Assembly (NCBI GenBank): GCA_002352135.1
Contig: DEHW01000084.1
Location: forward strand, 5,526 to 12,455
Reading direction: 5' to 3'
Length of the DNA stretch: 6,930 nucleotides
From: Lysobacterales bacterium UBA2790
GTDB taxonomy: Bacteria > Pseudomonadota > Gammaproteobacteria > Xanthomonadales > Xanthomonadaceae
Under the pieces are notes generated by a model. It saw only the letters and a program-made list of their open reading frames with translations, ran no database searches and was not told the DNA's origin. Positions 1-5,736 of the stretch are shown here, one piece after another (the stretch's first letter is position 1; each line of letters begins with the position of its first letter). A program made the position numbers and the translations under genes.

Positions 1-21
1 CGATTCCCATCACCCGCTCCA
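1..21 (+). tRNA. 3' end of a tRNA-Gly gene (partial, cut by window start)
   Basis: The first 21 bases are the end of a tRNA: part of the T loop and 3' T stem (CGATTCCCAT), the 3' acceptor strand (CACCCGC), discriminator T and an encoded CCA. The acceptor strand would pair with GCGGGTG, the usual 5' end of bacterial tRNA-Gly. The body lies upstream of the window, so the anticodon cannot be read and the gene may or may not be complete. An identical 21-base stretch recurs at 1817-1837. tRNA 3' ends are the normal target of P4-type integrases such as the one encoded at 2076. Confidence 0.75.
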
Positions 22-22
22 T

Positions 23-37
23 TCAACCGGGGGTTGA
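23..37 (+). promoter_or_regulatory. Hairpin covering the ribosome-binding site of the intron protein
   Basis: TCAACC (23-28) pairs with GGTTGA (32-37) across a GGG loop. The G-run at 29-33 is the only Shine-Dalgarno-like sequence before the ATG at 39, and it lies partly in the loop and partly in the stem. In group II introns such as Ll.LtrB, a hairpin in domain IVa carries the start region and is bound by the maturase, which represses its own translation. This hairpin could be the equivalent, but that is an inference from position. Confidence 0.45.
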
Positions 38-38
38 T

Positions 39-1709
39 ATGGACGCAAGTCTCAACGATTGCGATGTCGCCTCCACGACCTGGCAAGCTTGGCACCACAT
101 CCCGTGGGTCGATGCGCACCGGATCGTCGCGAGGTTACAGACGCGAATTGCGAAAGCAGCAACAGCGGGGGAGTGGCGGAAGGTTCGCGCCCTGCAGAAG
201 CTCCTGACCAAATCCACCAGCGCGAAAGCGTTGGCCGTGAGGCGGGTAACGGAGAATCAAGGCCGGAAAACTCCAGGTGTCGATAAGCAAACCTGGGACA
301 CACCGGACAAGAAGTGGCAGGCGGTTGTCGGTCTCGGCAACAAGAGATACAAGCCCTTGCCATTACGTCGCATCTACATCCCGAAAGCCAACGGTGAAAA
401 GCGCCCACTGGGCATTCCAACCATGCGTGATCGGGCCATGCAAGCGCTGCACTTATTGGCGCTGGATCCCGTCGCCGAAGTGACCGGCGATGCCCATTCC
501 TACGGTTTCAGACGTGAGCGCTCGACGGCGGACGCCATCGAACAGGTGCGAAACGCACTTGGTCGCAAGGCCTCGCCGAAATGGGTGCTGGAAGGGGACA
601 TCAAAGGCTGCTTCGACAACATCAGTCACGACTGGCTGGTCGCCAATGTCTGCATGGACAAAGGCATCCTGCGCAAGTGGCTGAAGGCGGGGTTTATCGA
701 AACGGGAAGGCTTTTTCCCACGCATACCGGCACGCCACAGGGAGGCATCATTTCCCCGGTGTTGGCGAACATCGCGCTGGACGGCCTGCAACGCGAGCTG
801 ACCACACTGTTTTCGACGGTGAGGGAGGCGCGCGGGGCCAAGGTCAATCTGGTGCGCTACGCGGACGACTTTGTGATTACCGGCAGCTCGAAAGAGTTGC
901 TGGAAAGCAGGATCAAACCTCTGGTGGAGCGGTTCCTGGCCGCCAGGGGCCTTGGCCTCTCGGAGAAGAAGACCAAAATCACGCAAGTGACGGAGGGCTT
1001 CGACTTCCTGGGGTGGAATGTGAGGTATTTCAATCGCGTGCTGGTCACCCAGCCGTCGAAGAAGAATATCAAGGCGTTCCTCGACAAGGTGCGTACGCTG
1101 CTGCGTGAAAGAAAGGCTGCCGCGCAGACCGAAGTGGTGGACACGCTCGCCCCCGTCATCCGGGGCTGGGCCAACTACCATCGAAGTCAGATGGTATCCC
1201 GGACGTTTGCACGATGCGATCATCAAATCTGGCAAATGCTGTGGCGTTGGGCGTGCCGCCGTCACCCGAACAAGGGAAAGCGGTGGATCAAACAGCGTTA
1301 CTTCAAGTCCCTGCAGGGGCGCGATTGGCGATTTGCGGACAAGGACAAGCTGCTGCCCAGCTTGAGTGAGCACCGGAAACGGCGTCACATCAAGATTATG
1401 GGCGAGGCGAATCCCTACGACCCGAAGTATGACGAGTACTTCTCCAGAAGGCTTGGACAGAAAATGGAGATCATGCTAGAGGGTCGCCGCAAGCTCCGCT
1501 GGCTGTGGTGGTGGCAGGAAGGACTCTGCCCGATCTGCGACCAGAAAATCACCCGTAAGACGGGGTGGCATCTACACCACATCGTCAAGCGGTCTGAACG
1601 GGGCTCGGACAAGCCGACCAACCTGGTCTTGCTACATCCGAACTGCCACATGCAGCACCATGTTTTAGAAGGAAAGTACGGCCCTGCTGGCGTCTCGATG
1701 TACAAATGA
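39..1709 (+). CDS. ltrA: Group II intron reverse transcriptase/maturase with HNH endonuclease domain
   Basis: Multifunctional intron-encoded protein of 556 aa. It helps its intron RNA fold and splice, and copies it into DNA at a target nicked by its own endonuclease. The reverse transcriptase fingers and palm run from about residue 60 to 340, with GIPTMRDR (125-132), the first catalytic Asp in EGDIKGCFDNI (D187), TPQGGIISP (232-240), the YADD active site (274-277) and the LGW motif (324-326). The maturase (X) region follows, with IRGWANYHR at 374-382. A C-terminal zinc-binding HNH domain shows CPIC (C497, C500), the HH pair (513-514), N528, H533 and C536-H537. Length and all key residues are normal for the family, so the protein looks active. 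The ATG at 39 has a GGGGG five bases upstream. The oddity is the context: no upstream ribozyme domains. Confidence 0.95.
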   Translation: MDASLNDCDVASTTWQAWHHIPWVDAHRIVARLQTRIAKAATAGEWRKVRALQKLLTKSTSAKALAVRRVTENQGRKTPGVDKQTWDTPDKKWQAVVGLGNKRYKPLPLRRIYIPKANGEKRPLGIPTMRDRAMQALHLLALDPVAEVTGDAHSYGFRRERSTADAIEQVRNALGRKASPKWVLEGDIKGCFDNISHDWLVANVCMDKGILRKWLKAGFIETGRLFPTHTGTPQGGIISPVLANIALDGLQRELTTLFSTVREARGAKVNLVRYADDFVITGSSKELLESRIKPLVERFLAARGLGLSEKKTKITQVTEGFDFLGWNVRYFNRVLVTQPSKKNIKAFLDKVRTLLRERKAAAQTEVVDTLAPVIRGWANYHRSQMVSRTFARCDHQIWQMLWRWACRRHPNKGKRWIKQRYFKSLQGRDWRFADKDKLLPSLSEHRKRRHIKIMGEANPYDPKYDEYFSRRLGQKMEIMLEGRRKLRWLWWWQEGLCPICDQKITRKTGWHLHHIVKRSERGSDKPTNLVLLHPNCHMQHHVLEGKYGPAGVSMYK

Positions 1710-1727
1710 GGCGTTTGTGGGTTGCTT

Positions 1728-1761
1728 GAGCCGTATGCAGGGAAACTTGCACGTACGGTTC
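1728..1761 (+). ncRNA. Group II intron domain V (catalytic core)
   Basis: This 34-nt element folds as a canonical domain V. 1728-1735 pairs with 1754-1761, a two-base CG bulge lies at 1752-1753, and 1736-1741 pairs with 1746-1751 under a GAAA tetraloop (1742-1745). The catalytic AGC triad is at 1729-1731. Size, bulge and tetraloop all fit the family rules, so the catalytic helix itself is not decayed. It starts 18 bases after the stop codon of the intron protein. Confidence 0.93.
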
Positions 1762-1763
1762 TT

Positions 1764-1800
1764 AGGGGAGGAGATTATCGTGAGGTAATCTCCTTACCCT
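1764..1800 (+). ncRNA. Group II intron domain VI with branch-point adenosine
   Basis: GGAGATTA (1770-1777) pairs perfectly with TAATCTCC (1786-1793) around an 8-nt loop. Below it, A1769 pairs with T1794 and G1768 with T1795. A1796 is bulged, and 1764-1767 pairs with 1797-1800. A1796 is therefore the predicted lariat branch point. With the usual 7-8 nt from branch point to 3' splice site, the intron would end near 1803-1804, just before tRNA-like sequence. Confidence 0.88.
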
Positions 1801-1803
1801 CCT

Positions 1804-1837
1804 GCATACGTGGGTTCGATTCCCATCACCCGCTCCA
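1804..1837 (+). repeat. Second copy of the tRNA-Gly 3' end, probable attL core
   Basis: Bases 1811-1837 form a complete T arm (GTGGG, loop, CCCAT, with a G-T closing pair), the acceptor strand CACCCGC, T and CCA. The last 21 bases are identical to window positions 1-21; beyond CCA the two copies diverge (TTCAACC versus CTGCATC). GCATAC just upstream could be variable-region sequence. No 5' acceptor, D arm or anticodon arm adjoins it, since intron domain VI is there instead, so it is not a functional tRNA as it stands. A duplicated tRNA 3' end immediately upstream of an integrase gene is the usual mark of an integrated island. The left limit of the repeat cannot be set because copy 1 is cut by the window start. 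Confidence 0.8.
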
Positions 1838-1846
1838 CTGCATCAA

Positions 1847-1864
1847 TCCACGGAAATCCGTGGA
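1847..1864. repeat. Perfect 8-bp inverted repeat next to the att copy
   Basis: TCCACGGA (1847-1854) and TCCGTGGA (1857-1864) are perfect inverted copies around AA. It lies 9 bp after the tRNA CCA. It could be a recombinase or accessory-protein binding site, or a transcript hairpin. There is no following T-run, so it is not a simple terminator. Confidence 0.55.
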
Positions 1865-1881
1865 GGTCCATGAAGCGCTGT

Positions 1882-1906
1882 AAGTCGTTATCGCCAAACG
1901 ACTTTT
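1882..1906 (+). terminator. Hairpin with short T-run, weak terminator candidate
   Basis: AAGTCGTT (1882-1889) pairs with AACGACTT (1897-1904) over a 7-nt loop, and the run of four T ends at 1906. The stem has only three GC pairs and the T-run overlaps the stem, so termination would be weak. It may instead be a protein-binding site in the attachment region. Confidence 0.3.
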
Positions 1907-1958
1907 CATCGAAGCAGCGTTCCGGGGCCGTCCACTGAAATCCACCTGAATCCGGGAC

Positions 1959-1982
1959 TTTTGGGCCCATTTTTGGGCCCAT
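1959..1982. repeat. Two tandem 12-bp repeats, each with a GGGCCC palindrome
   Basis: TTTTGGGCCCAT occurs twice back to back (1959-1970 and 1971-1982), followed by TTTC. Each unit contains the 8-bp palindrome TGGGCCCA, so the two sites are one helical turn plus about 1.5 bp apart. The position, about 95-115 bp before the integrase start, suits integrase arm-type sites or an operator for the integrase promoter; which one cannot be told from sequence alone. The rest of the leader (1983-2060) shows no clear promoter. Confidence 0.6.
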
Positions 1983-2075
1983 TTTCACGGGTACGGCGGC
2001 TTCCGGATTGTTGCTAGAGGCGCGAGGCTGATGTGACCAGCATGCAGTTCCTGACGAATGTTCAGGAGCTAGAGC

Positions 2076-3926
2076 ATGGTGCTATCAGACATGGCTGTCC
2101 GGCGCGCGAAAGCCACCGGCAAGGCCTACGACCTCTACGACACGTTGGGCTTGTACCTGGCCGTCACCGCCAACGGTGGCAAGAGCTGGCATTTCCGCTA
2201 CTACTGGCTGAACAAGCGCAAGCGGATGTCGTTCGGCACCTATCCGGAGGTGTCGCTACTCGAAGCCCGTGCGCTTCGCGACGAAGCACGGGCCTTGGTC
2301 GCCAAGGGCATCAATCCCCGTGTTCACCGCAAGCAGAAGCGTTCGGTTGCCAAGCTCGCCGGTGAGAACACCTTCGAAGCTGTGTACAGGAAGTGGTTCG
2401 CCCATCGCGAACTCAGTCTCAAGAAGGGCCGGCAGTGCACCGCCTCGGTACTCCCACGCATCTTCGACAAGGACGTTCTTCCGTTGTTGGGCAAGCGCAC
2501 GATCTACGAGATCAAGCGCCCTGATTTGCTGGAAGTCATCGCCAGGATCGAGCGACGCAAGGCACTGTCCGTCGCCGAGAAGGTGCGGACCTGGTTCAAC
2601 CAACTGTTCCGCTATGCCCTGGTGGCCGTGCCGGGTCTGGAACAGAACCCGGCCTCCGATCTCGATGTGGTCGCGGTGCCGCTGCCGCCCGTGAACCACA
2701 ACCCGTTCCTGCGCATGGCCGACCTGCCGAAGCTGTTGCAGCGGGTACGCAAGTATCGCGGCAGGTTGCAGACGCAGCTTGGGTTGCGGCTGCTGTTCCT
2801 GACCGGCGTGCGCACCGGCGAGTTGCGGCTCGCGACGCCGGACCAGTTTCACCTGGACCAAGGACTGTGGATCATCCCGCCCGAGGTCGTGAAGCAGTTG
2901 CAGATGGACATGCGCAGGAAGCGTCAGCAAGCGAAGGACATCCCGCCCTACATCGTGCCGTTGTCTGTGCAGGCCATGGAGGTCGTCCGCTACATGCTGG
3001 AGCACTTCAAGCCGGCGCAACGCTATCTGTTCCGACACGACTTCGATTTGAAGAAGCGCATGAGCGAGAACACGCTCAACACCGCACTCAAGCGCATGGG
3101 CTATCGCGATCTGCTGACGGGGCACGGCATCCGCGCCACGATGTCCACCGCGCTCAACGAGTTTGGCTATCCCAAAGCCTGGGTGGATGCGCAGCTCTCC
3201 CATGTCGATCCCAACAAGGTCAGCGCCACCTACAACCACGCCGAGTACGTGGAGCAACGCCGGCGCATGATGCAGGACTGGGCTGACCGGCTCGACCTCT
3301 TCGAGCAGAACATGGTCGAGGTGGCCAGCATGCCGCTGACCATTCACTTGGAAGGCGGACCCGCAATCGCTAACGAGCAGGCAACCAACGGCCCGCCAAC
3401 AAGGACAGCCACGACGTCTCCGATCCTGCTGGTGACGAAGCCTGGCGATGCGATGCCGCTGGTCTCCGCCGCCACGCATCGACTGTCTGCCGTTGCGTTG
3501 CCTCAGCCTGCGGTGCCGACGCCACTCTCTGATGTCCAGCGCGAGCGGATGGAACTGATCGAAGTCTTCGAGTCACCGCACAACCTGCTGGTCGCCGCGT
3601 ACGCAAAGATGGCCGGAAAATCCCGTCGGTGGATCAGCTACGAGATCAAGGCCGGCAACCTGCTGGCGCTGAACGTCGGCAACCGCGGTCAGCGCGTACC
3701 CGACTGGCATCTTGACCCGAACAAGCACGCCTTGATCCAGGCCGTGATGAAGTTGAACCGCGACGCCGACCCTTGGCGGATCTACCACGCGCTGTTGCAG
3801 CTGCACCCGATGCTGGGTCGTCGCTCAGCCATCGAAGCCGTCACCGCGAACAATCTCGACAAGGCCATCATGGTCGTATCGACCGCCGTGAAGGAAAGCG
3901 AATGGACGCCTCTGCAGGTGGCGTAG
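2076..3926 (+). CDS. P4-type tyrosine recombinase (island integrase) with extended C-terminus
   Basis: Site-specific recombinase of 616 aa that would integrate and excise the element at the tRNA-Gly 3' end. Residues 1-90 are the DUF4102-type arm-binding domain (LYDTLGLYLAV, then FGTYPEVSLLEAR). Residues 95-200 are the core-binding domain. The catalytic domain spans about 210-400, with R246 (TGVRTGEL), H350 and R353 (GHGIRA), H376 (LSHVD) and the nucleophile Y386 (ATYNHAEY). All five are present, so the enzyme should be active. Between 273 and 290 a basic stretch (MDMRRKRQQAK) is longer than in many P4-type integrases. Residues 485-616 form an added module with a possible helix-turn-helix. AGGAG ends 7 bases before the ATG, supporting this start. 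Size, fold and a tRNA-Gly target recall the ICEclc IntB13 group, but kinship to that exact protein is inference. Confidence 0.93.
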   Translation: MVLSDMAVRRAKATGKAYDLYDTLGLYLAVTANGGKSWHFRYYWLNKRKRMSFGTYPEVSLLEARALRDEARALVAKGINPRVHRKQKRSVAKLAGENTFEAVYRKWFAHRELSLKKGRQCTASVLPRIFDKDVLPLLGKRTIYEIKRPDLLEVIARIERRKALSVAEKVRTWFNQLFRYALVAVPGLEQNPASDLDVVAVPLPPVNHNPFLRMADLPKLLQRVRKYRGRLQTQLGLRLLFLTGVRTGELRLATPDQFHLDQGLWIIPPEVVKQLQMDMRRKRQQAKDIPPYIVPLSVQAMEVVRYMLEHFKPAQRYLFRHDFDLKKRMSENTLNTALKRMGYRDLLTGHGIRATMSTALNEFGYPKAWVDAQLSHVDPNKVSATYNHAEYVEQRRRMMQDWADRLDLFEQNMVEVASMPLTIHLEGGPAIANEQATNGPPTRTATTSPILLVTKPGDAMPLVSAATHRLSAVALPQPAVPTPLSDVQRERMELIEVFESPHNLLVAAYAKMAGKSRRWISYEIKAGNLLALNVGNRGQRVPDWHLDPNKHALIQAVMKLNRDADPWRIYHALLQLHPMLGRRSAIEAVTANNLDKAIMVVSTAVKESEWTPLQVA

Positions 3927-3953
3927 CGGCCAGGGCAACAGAGTCACCCAGGT

Positions 3954-4580
3954 CTACGCCCCGATCGCCCGCGCGTGTTCGACCAGACGGTCGACGGAGG
4001 CAGAAGAAGCGGAGTCGGGACGAACTAAGTAGGTCGTGATCTCCACGGGCCGATGTGCCAAGGGGCGACCGACAACACCGAGCGGCCGGTATGACTCCAC
4101 TGTGGCCGCGGGCGCCAAGCATACGCCATAGCCTGCGGCTACCAACGTCATCATCAGGTCGAACGACCGCACTTCGATCGTGCTTGAGGGTGATGCGTCA
4201 GTCGCCGCCAGAAGCCGCCCGATCTGCGCGCGATAGCCCGCGCCAGCTTGTGCATCCAGGGTGATCCAGACACTGGGCATCATGTGTTCAAGCGACACTG
4301 ATTCGTGGGCAAGCAATGGATGCCGACGCGCAACGCCCATCATCAGCGCATCGCGCCAGACGGGGGTAGCGCTGAGGCCACGTGAGACGGGAGCGGATTG
4401 GCAAAGGCCCACATCGAAGGTGCCATCCTCCAGTCCTTGGATCAGTTCCGCTACGGAAGCCTCCCGGAGTCGAACGCGCACGCCAGGTTCGTGCTGGCGA
4501 TGCAGCGTCAGCAGCGCTGTCAGCCGGGGATAGACCAGGCTGTCCGACAAAGCGATGTGCAGCGTATCCAGGGAAGTCAT
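3954..4580 (-). CDS. Stand-alone LysR-type substrate-binding domain protein (no HTH)
   Basis: 208 aa that align with the C-terminal effector-binding domain of LysR-type regulators. The protein starts (LDTLHIALSDSLVYPRLTALL) where that domain normally begins, then shows the typical ELIQGLEDGTFDVGLCQS segment near 45-62, a central domain around 75-170 and return to the first lobe (GYGVCLAPAATVE). The roughly 90-residue N-terminal winged helix-turn-helix and linker of a normal LysR protein are absent. An in-frame TGA lies five codons before the ATG, so they are not simply mis-annotated away. An AGG seven bases before the ATG supports the start. It may be a truncated regulator kept by chance, or a ligand-sensing partner that works without binding DNA. 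It converges on the integrase (27 bp between stops) and diverges from the Xre gene. Confidence 0.85.
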   Translation of the reverse strand: MTSLDTLHIALSDSLVYPRLTALLTLHRQHEPGVRVRLREASVAELIQGLEDGTFDVGLCQSAPVSRGLSATPVWRDALMMGVARRHPLLAHESVSLEHMMPSVWITLDAQAGAGYRAQIGRLLAATDASPSSTIEVRSFDLMMTLVAAGYGVCLAPAATVESYRPLGVVGRPLAHRPVEITTYLVRPDSASSASVDRLVEHARAIGA

Positions 4581-4635
4581 CGCAACACCTGCTCAGCACC
4601 TGACGCTAATAAATCCAAGAGCCGGGTTCGTGTGA

Positions 4636-4657
4636 GTTAAGTTTAACGTGGTTTAAG
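4636..4657. promoter_or_regulatory. Candidate operator in the LysR-like/Xre divergent gap
   Basis: GTTAA (4636-4640) and TTAAC (4643-4647) form an inverted repeat with a 2-bp spacer, and GTTTAA occurs at 4641 and again at 4651, exactly 10 bp apart. This AT-rich cluster in a GC-rich region lies between two divergent regulator genes and overlaps the predicted -35 of the Xre gene. Small Xre repressors commonly bind such sites to control themselves and a divergent neighbour; that this one does is inference. Confidence 0.45.
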
Positions 4658-4670
4658 TCGGCGTGATATT
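4642..4670 (+). promoter_or_regulatory. Possible promoter for the Xre gene
   Basis: TTTAAC (4642-4647) and GATATT (4665-4670) are separated by 17 bp and match the sigma70 -35 and -10 elements only partly. Transcription would start about 4677, leaving a leader of only around 8 nt before the ATG at 4685. That fits the lack of a visible Shine-Dalgarno sequence, but the assignment is weak. Confidence 0.3.
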
Positions 4671-4684
4671 CGACGCTTTCATGG

Positions 4685-4990
4685 ATGCAGAAGCGATCGA
4701 TACAGCGCGGACGACCCGCAGGAACAACGACCTATGAAGCCTTGCCTGCGCGCGCGTTCGGCGTGGCGGTGCGTGAGGCAAGGACCGTGCAAGGTGTGGC
4801 CCAGGAGACCTTGGCGGGCCTGGCAGGTATCGAGCGTTCGCACATGGGCAAGATCGAGCGGGGCGAGCACATGCCGAACCTGGCGTTGATCCTTCGGATC
4901 GCCAACGCGCTGGGGTGCAGCGCCGCTTCACTGATCGCGACTACCGAATCCCGGTTGGCCGACCAATCGGAATCGGCCGGCCCGAACTGA
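4685..4990 (+). CDS. Small Xre-family (HTH_3) transcriptional regulator
   Basis: 101-aa DNA-binding protein of the lambda Cro/cI-like Xre family. Residues 25-86 form the five-helix domain: FGVAVREAR, then the HTH core with helix 2 at QETLAGLAG (40-48) and recognition helix around ERSHMGKIERG (50-60), followed by the family-typical MPNLALILRIANALGCSAASL. The N-terminus (RGRPAGTTTYEA, 8-19) is basic and may add minor-groove contacts. There is no effector or peptidase domain. No good Shine-Dalgarno precedes the ATG, and a later start would cut into or closely approach the HTH domain, so 4685 is the best choice. As a lone repressor divergent from a LysR-like gene near an integrase, it probably controls element genes; the target is inferred. 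Confidence 0.88.
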   Translation: MQKRSIQRGRPAGTTTYEALPARAFGVAVREARTVQGVAQETLAGLAGIERSHMGKIERGEHMPNLALILRIANALGCSAASLIATTESRLADQSESAGPN

Positions 4991-5023
4991 CGCGCCCCAT
5001 TTGTCGCCTCCGGCCCATCGATC

Positions 5024-5631
5024 TCAAGGGGCCATCACGGATTTGCCGTCGATCAGCTTCAGATACGGATGTTGGCGATGATCTGTGACAGCACATGGGT
5101 CGGCTCCTCCAGTAGATAGCCGTGCAGCCGACGCGACTTGCGCGGCCCGGTCACTTCGCAGGTCCAGATGTTTAATCCGCTGTCCTGCTTGCGATGCAGG
5201 TGCAGCCGCTCGAACTGCTTCTGCACCCATTGCCAATCGGCCAGCTTCTCCTGCTTCGCCAGTGAAGCGACCTGCGGATGTTCTTGAACGTAGCGCTGGA
5301 AAACGCCGGGACTGACCAGGTACGCGGTGTCAGCCACCGTATGCACCAGCGCCTTCGCATCGTTGAGGATGAGCCGATGGGACTGGAGGCCCTGTCTCAG
5401 CCACTCCACGAAGTTTTCACCAGAGGGCATTGCGCCGCGGGCGTTCTGAAGCGTCGGCGCCGATTCAGGCGCCAATGTCGCAGATGTCGTTGCAGGTGTG
5501 GACTCCTCGGTGAGTTCTTCTTCCGGCGCCAGACTCTGGGGATCATGAGCGTTCAACCGCAAGCGGGCAGCCACGGGTAATGCGGTGCTGGCCCAGTCCG
5601 GATTGAAACGGGAAGGCAGGCTGTACCGACC
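5024..5631 (-). pseudogene. C-terminal remnant of a MobH/TraI-type relaxase, frameshifted
   Basis: The minus strand encodes about 190 residues matching the C-terminal TraI_2_C (DUF1528) region of ICE relaxases. The core is FVEWLRQGLQSHRLILNDAK, then VADTAYLVSPGVFQRY, WQWVQKQFERLHLHRK, and NIWTCEVTGPRKSRRLHGYL. A full MobH relaxase is several hundred residues longer; its N-terminal catalytic part is missing, and the frame hits a stop at 5632-5634. At the other end the main frame stops early (ANIRI, stop at 5059-5061), while the expected ending HPYLKLIDGKSVMAP continues in a neighbouring frame to a stop at 5024-5026, so a 1-base net frameshift lies around 5070-5085. The open part could start at a GTG (5574), but without the catalytic domain it cannot nick DNA. 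Residues 28-55 of the remnant are a Glu/Thr/Ala/Pro-rich linker. Confidence 0.85.
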
Positions 5632-5680
5632 CTACGATGAGTCCTTCTGACCGACCGGAGGCGTGCCATGCTGATCCAGA

Positions 5681-5709
5681 TTGACAGCGTAAGGAAAATT
5701 CCTTACCAT
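5681..5709 (+). promoter_or_regulatory. Strong sigma70-type promoter for prlF-yhaV with embedded palindrome
   Basis: TTGACA (5681-5686) is a perfect -35. With 17-bp spacing, TACCAT (5704-5709) matches four of six -10 bases. Between them, GTAAGGAA (5689-5696) and TTCCTTAC (5699-5706) form a perfect inverted repeat around AA. A dyad filling the spacer and touching the -10 is ideally placed for repression by the AbrB-like antitoxin PrlF, alone or with YhaV, as in other toxin-antitoxin operons. Transcription should begin near 5716, about 20 nt before the ATG at 5737. Confidence 0.7.
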
Positions 5710-5736
5710 GCGGGCGTTGTCATCCCGAGAACTGCC

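Larger units (their letters stand above)
22..1803 (+). mobile_element. Group II intron remnant, 5'-truncated (domains I-III missing)
   Basis: This segment holds the 3' part of a group II intron: an intact intron-encoded protein, then domains V and VI. A complete bacterial intron normally has several hundred bases of structured RNA (domains I-III) before the ORF, which lies in domain IV. Here a tRNA-Gly 3' end stops 17 bases before the start codon, so that part is missing or has been replaced. The 3' boundary is placed about 7 nt after the bulged A1796, near 1803, and is uncertain by several bases. Without domain I there are no exon-binding sites, so self-splicing and retrohoming of this copy are not expected. 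The protein could still act on related introns elsewhere. Confidence 0.75.

Noticed and set aside
453..1388. Long minus-strand ORF (311 aa) under the intron protein
   Set aside because: Antisense shadow of a clear RT gene in GC-rich DNA, with no recognisable domain.
39..1709. Retron or diversity-generating retroelement reverse transcriptase
   Set aside because: The maturase region, HNH domain and adjacent domain V/VI identify a group II intron; no msr/msd RNA or template/variable repeat pair was seen.
1794..1988. Minus-strand 64-aa ORF containing VMGIEPTYAG
   Set aside because: It is read antisense through the T arm of the tRNA-Gly copy and the end of the intron; MGIEPT-type peptides are a known artefact of tRNA 3' ends.
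2256..3479. Minus-strand ORF of 407 aa under the integrase
   Set aside because: Antisense shadow; the composition (rich in His, Arg, Leu, Gln) and lack of domains fit a mirror of the integrase codons.
4990..5023. Terminator between the Xre gene and the relaxase remnant
   Set aside because: The short gap has no convincing GC-rich hairpin followed by a T-run on either strand.
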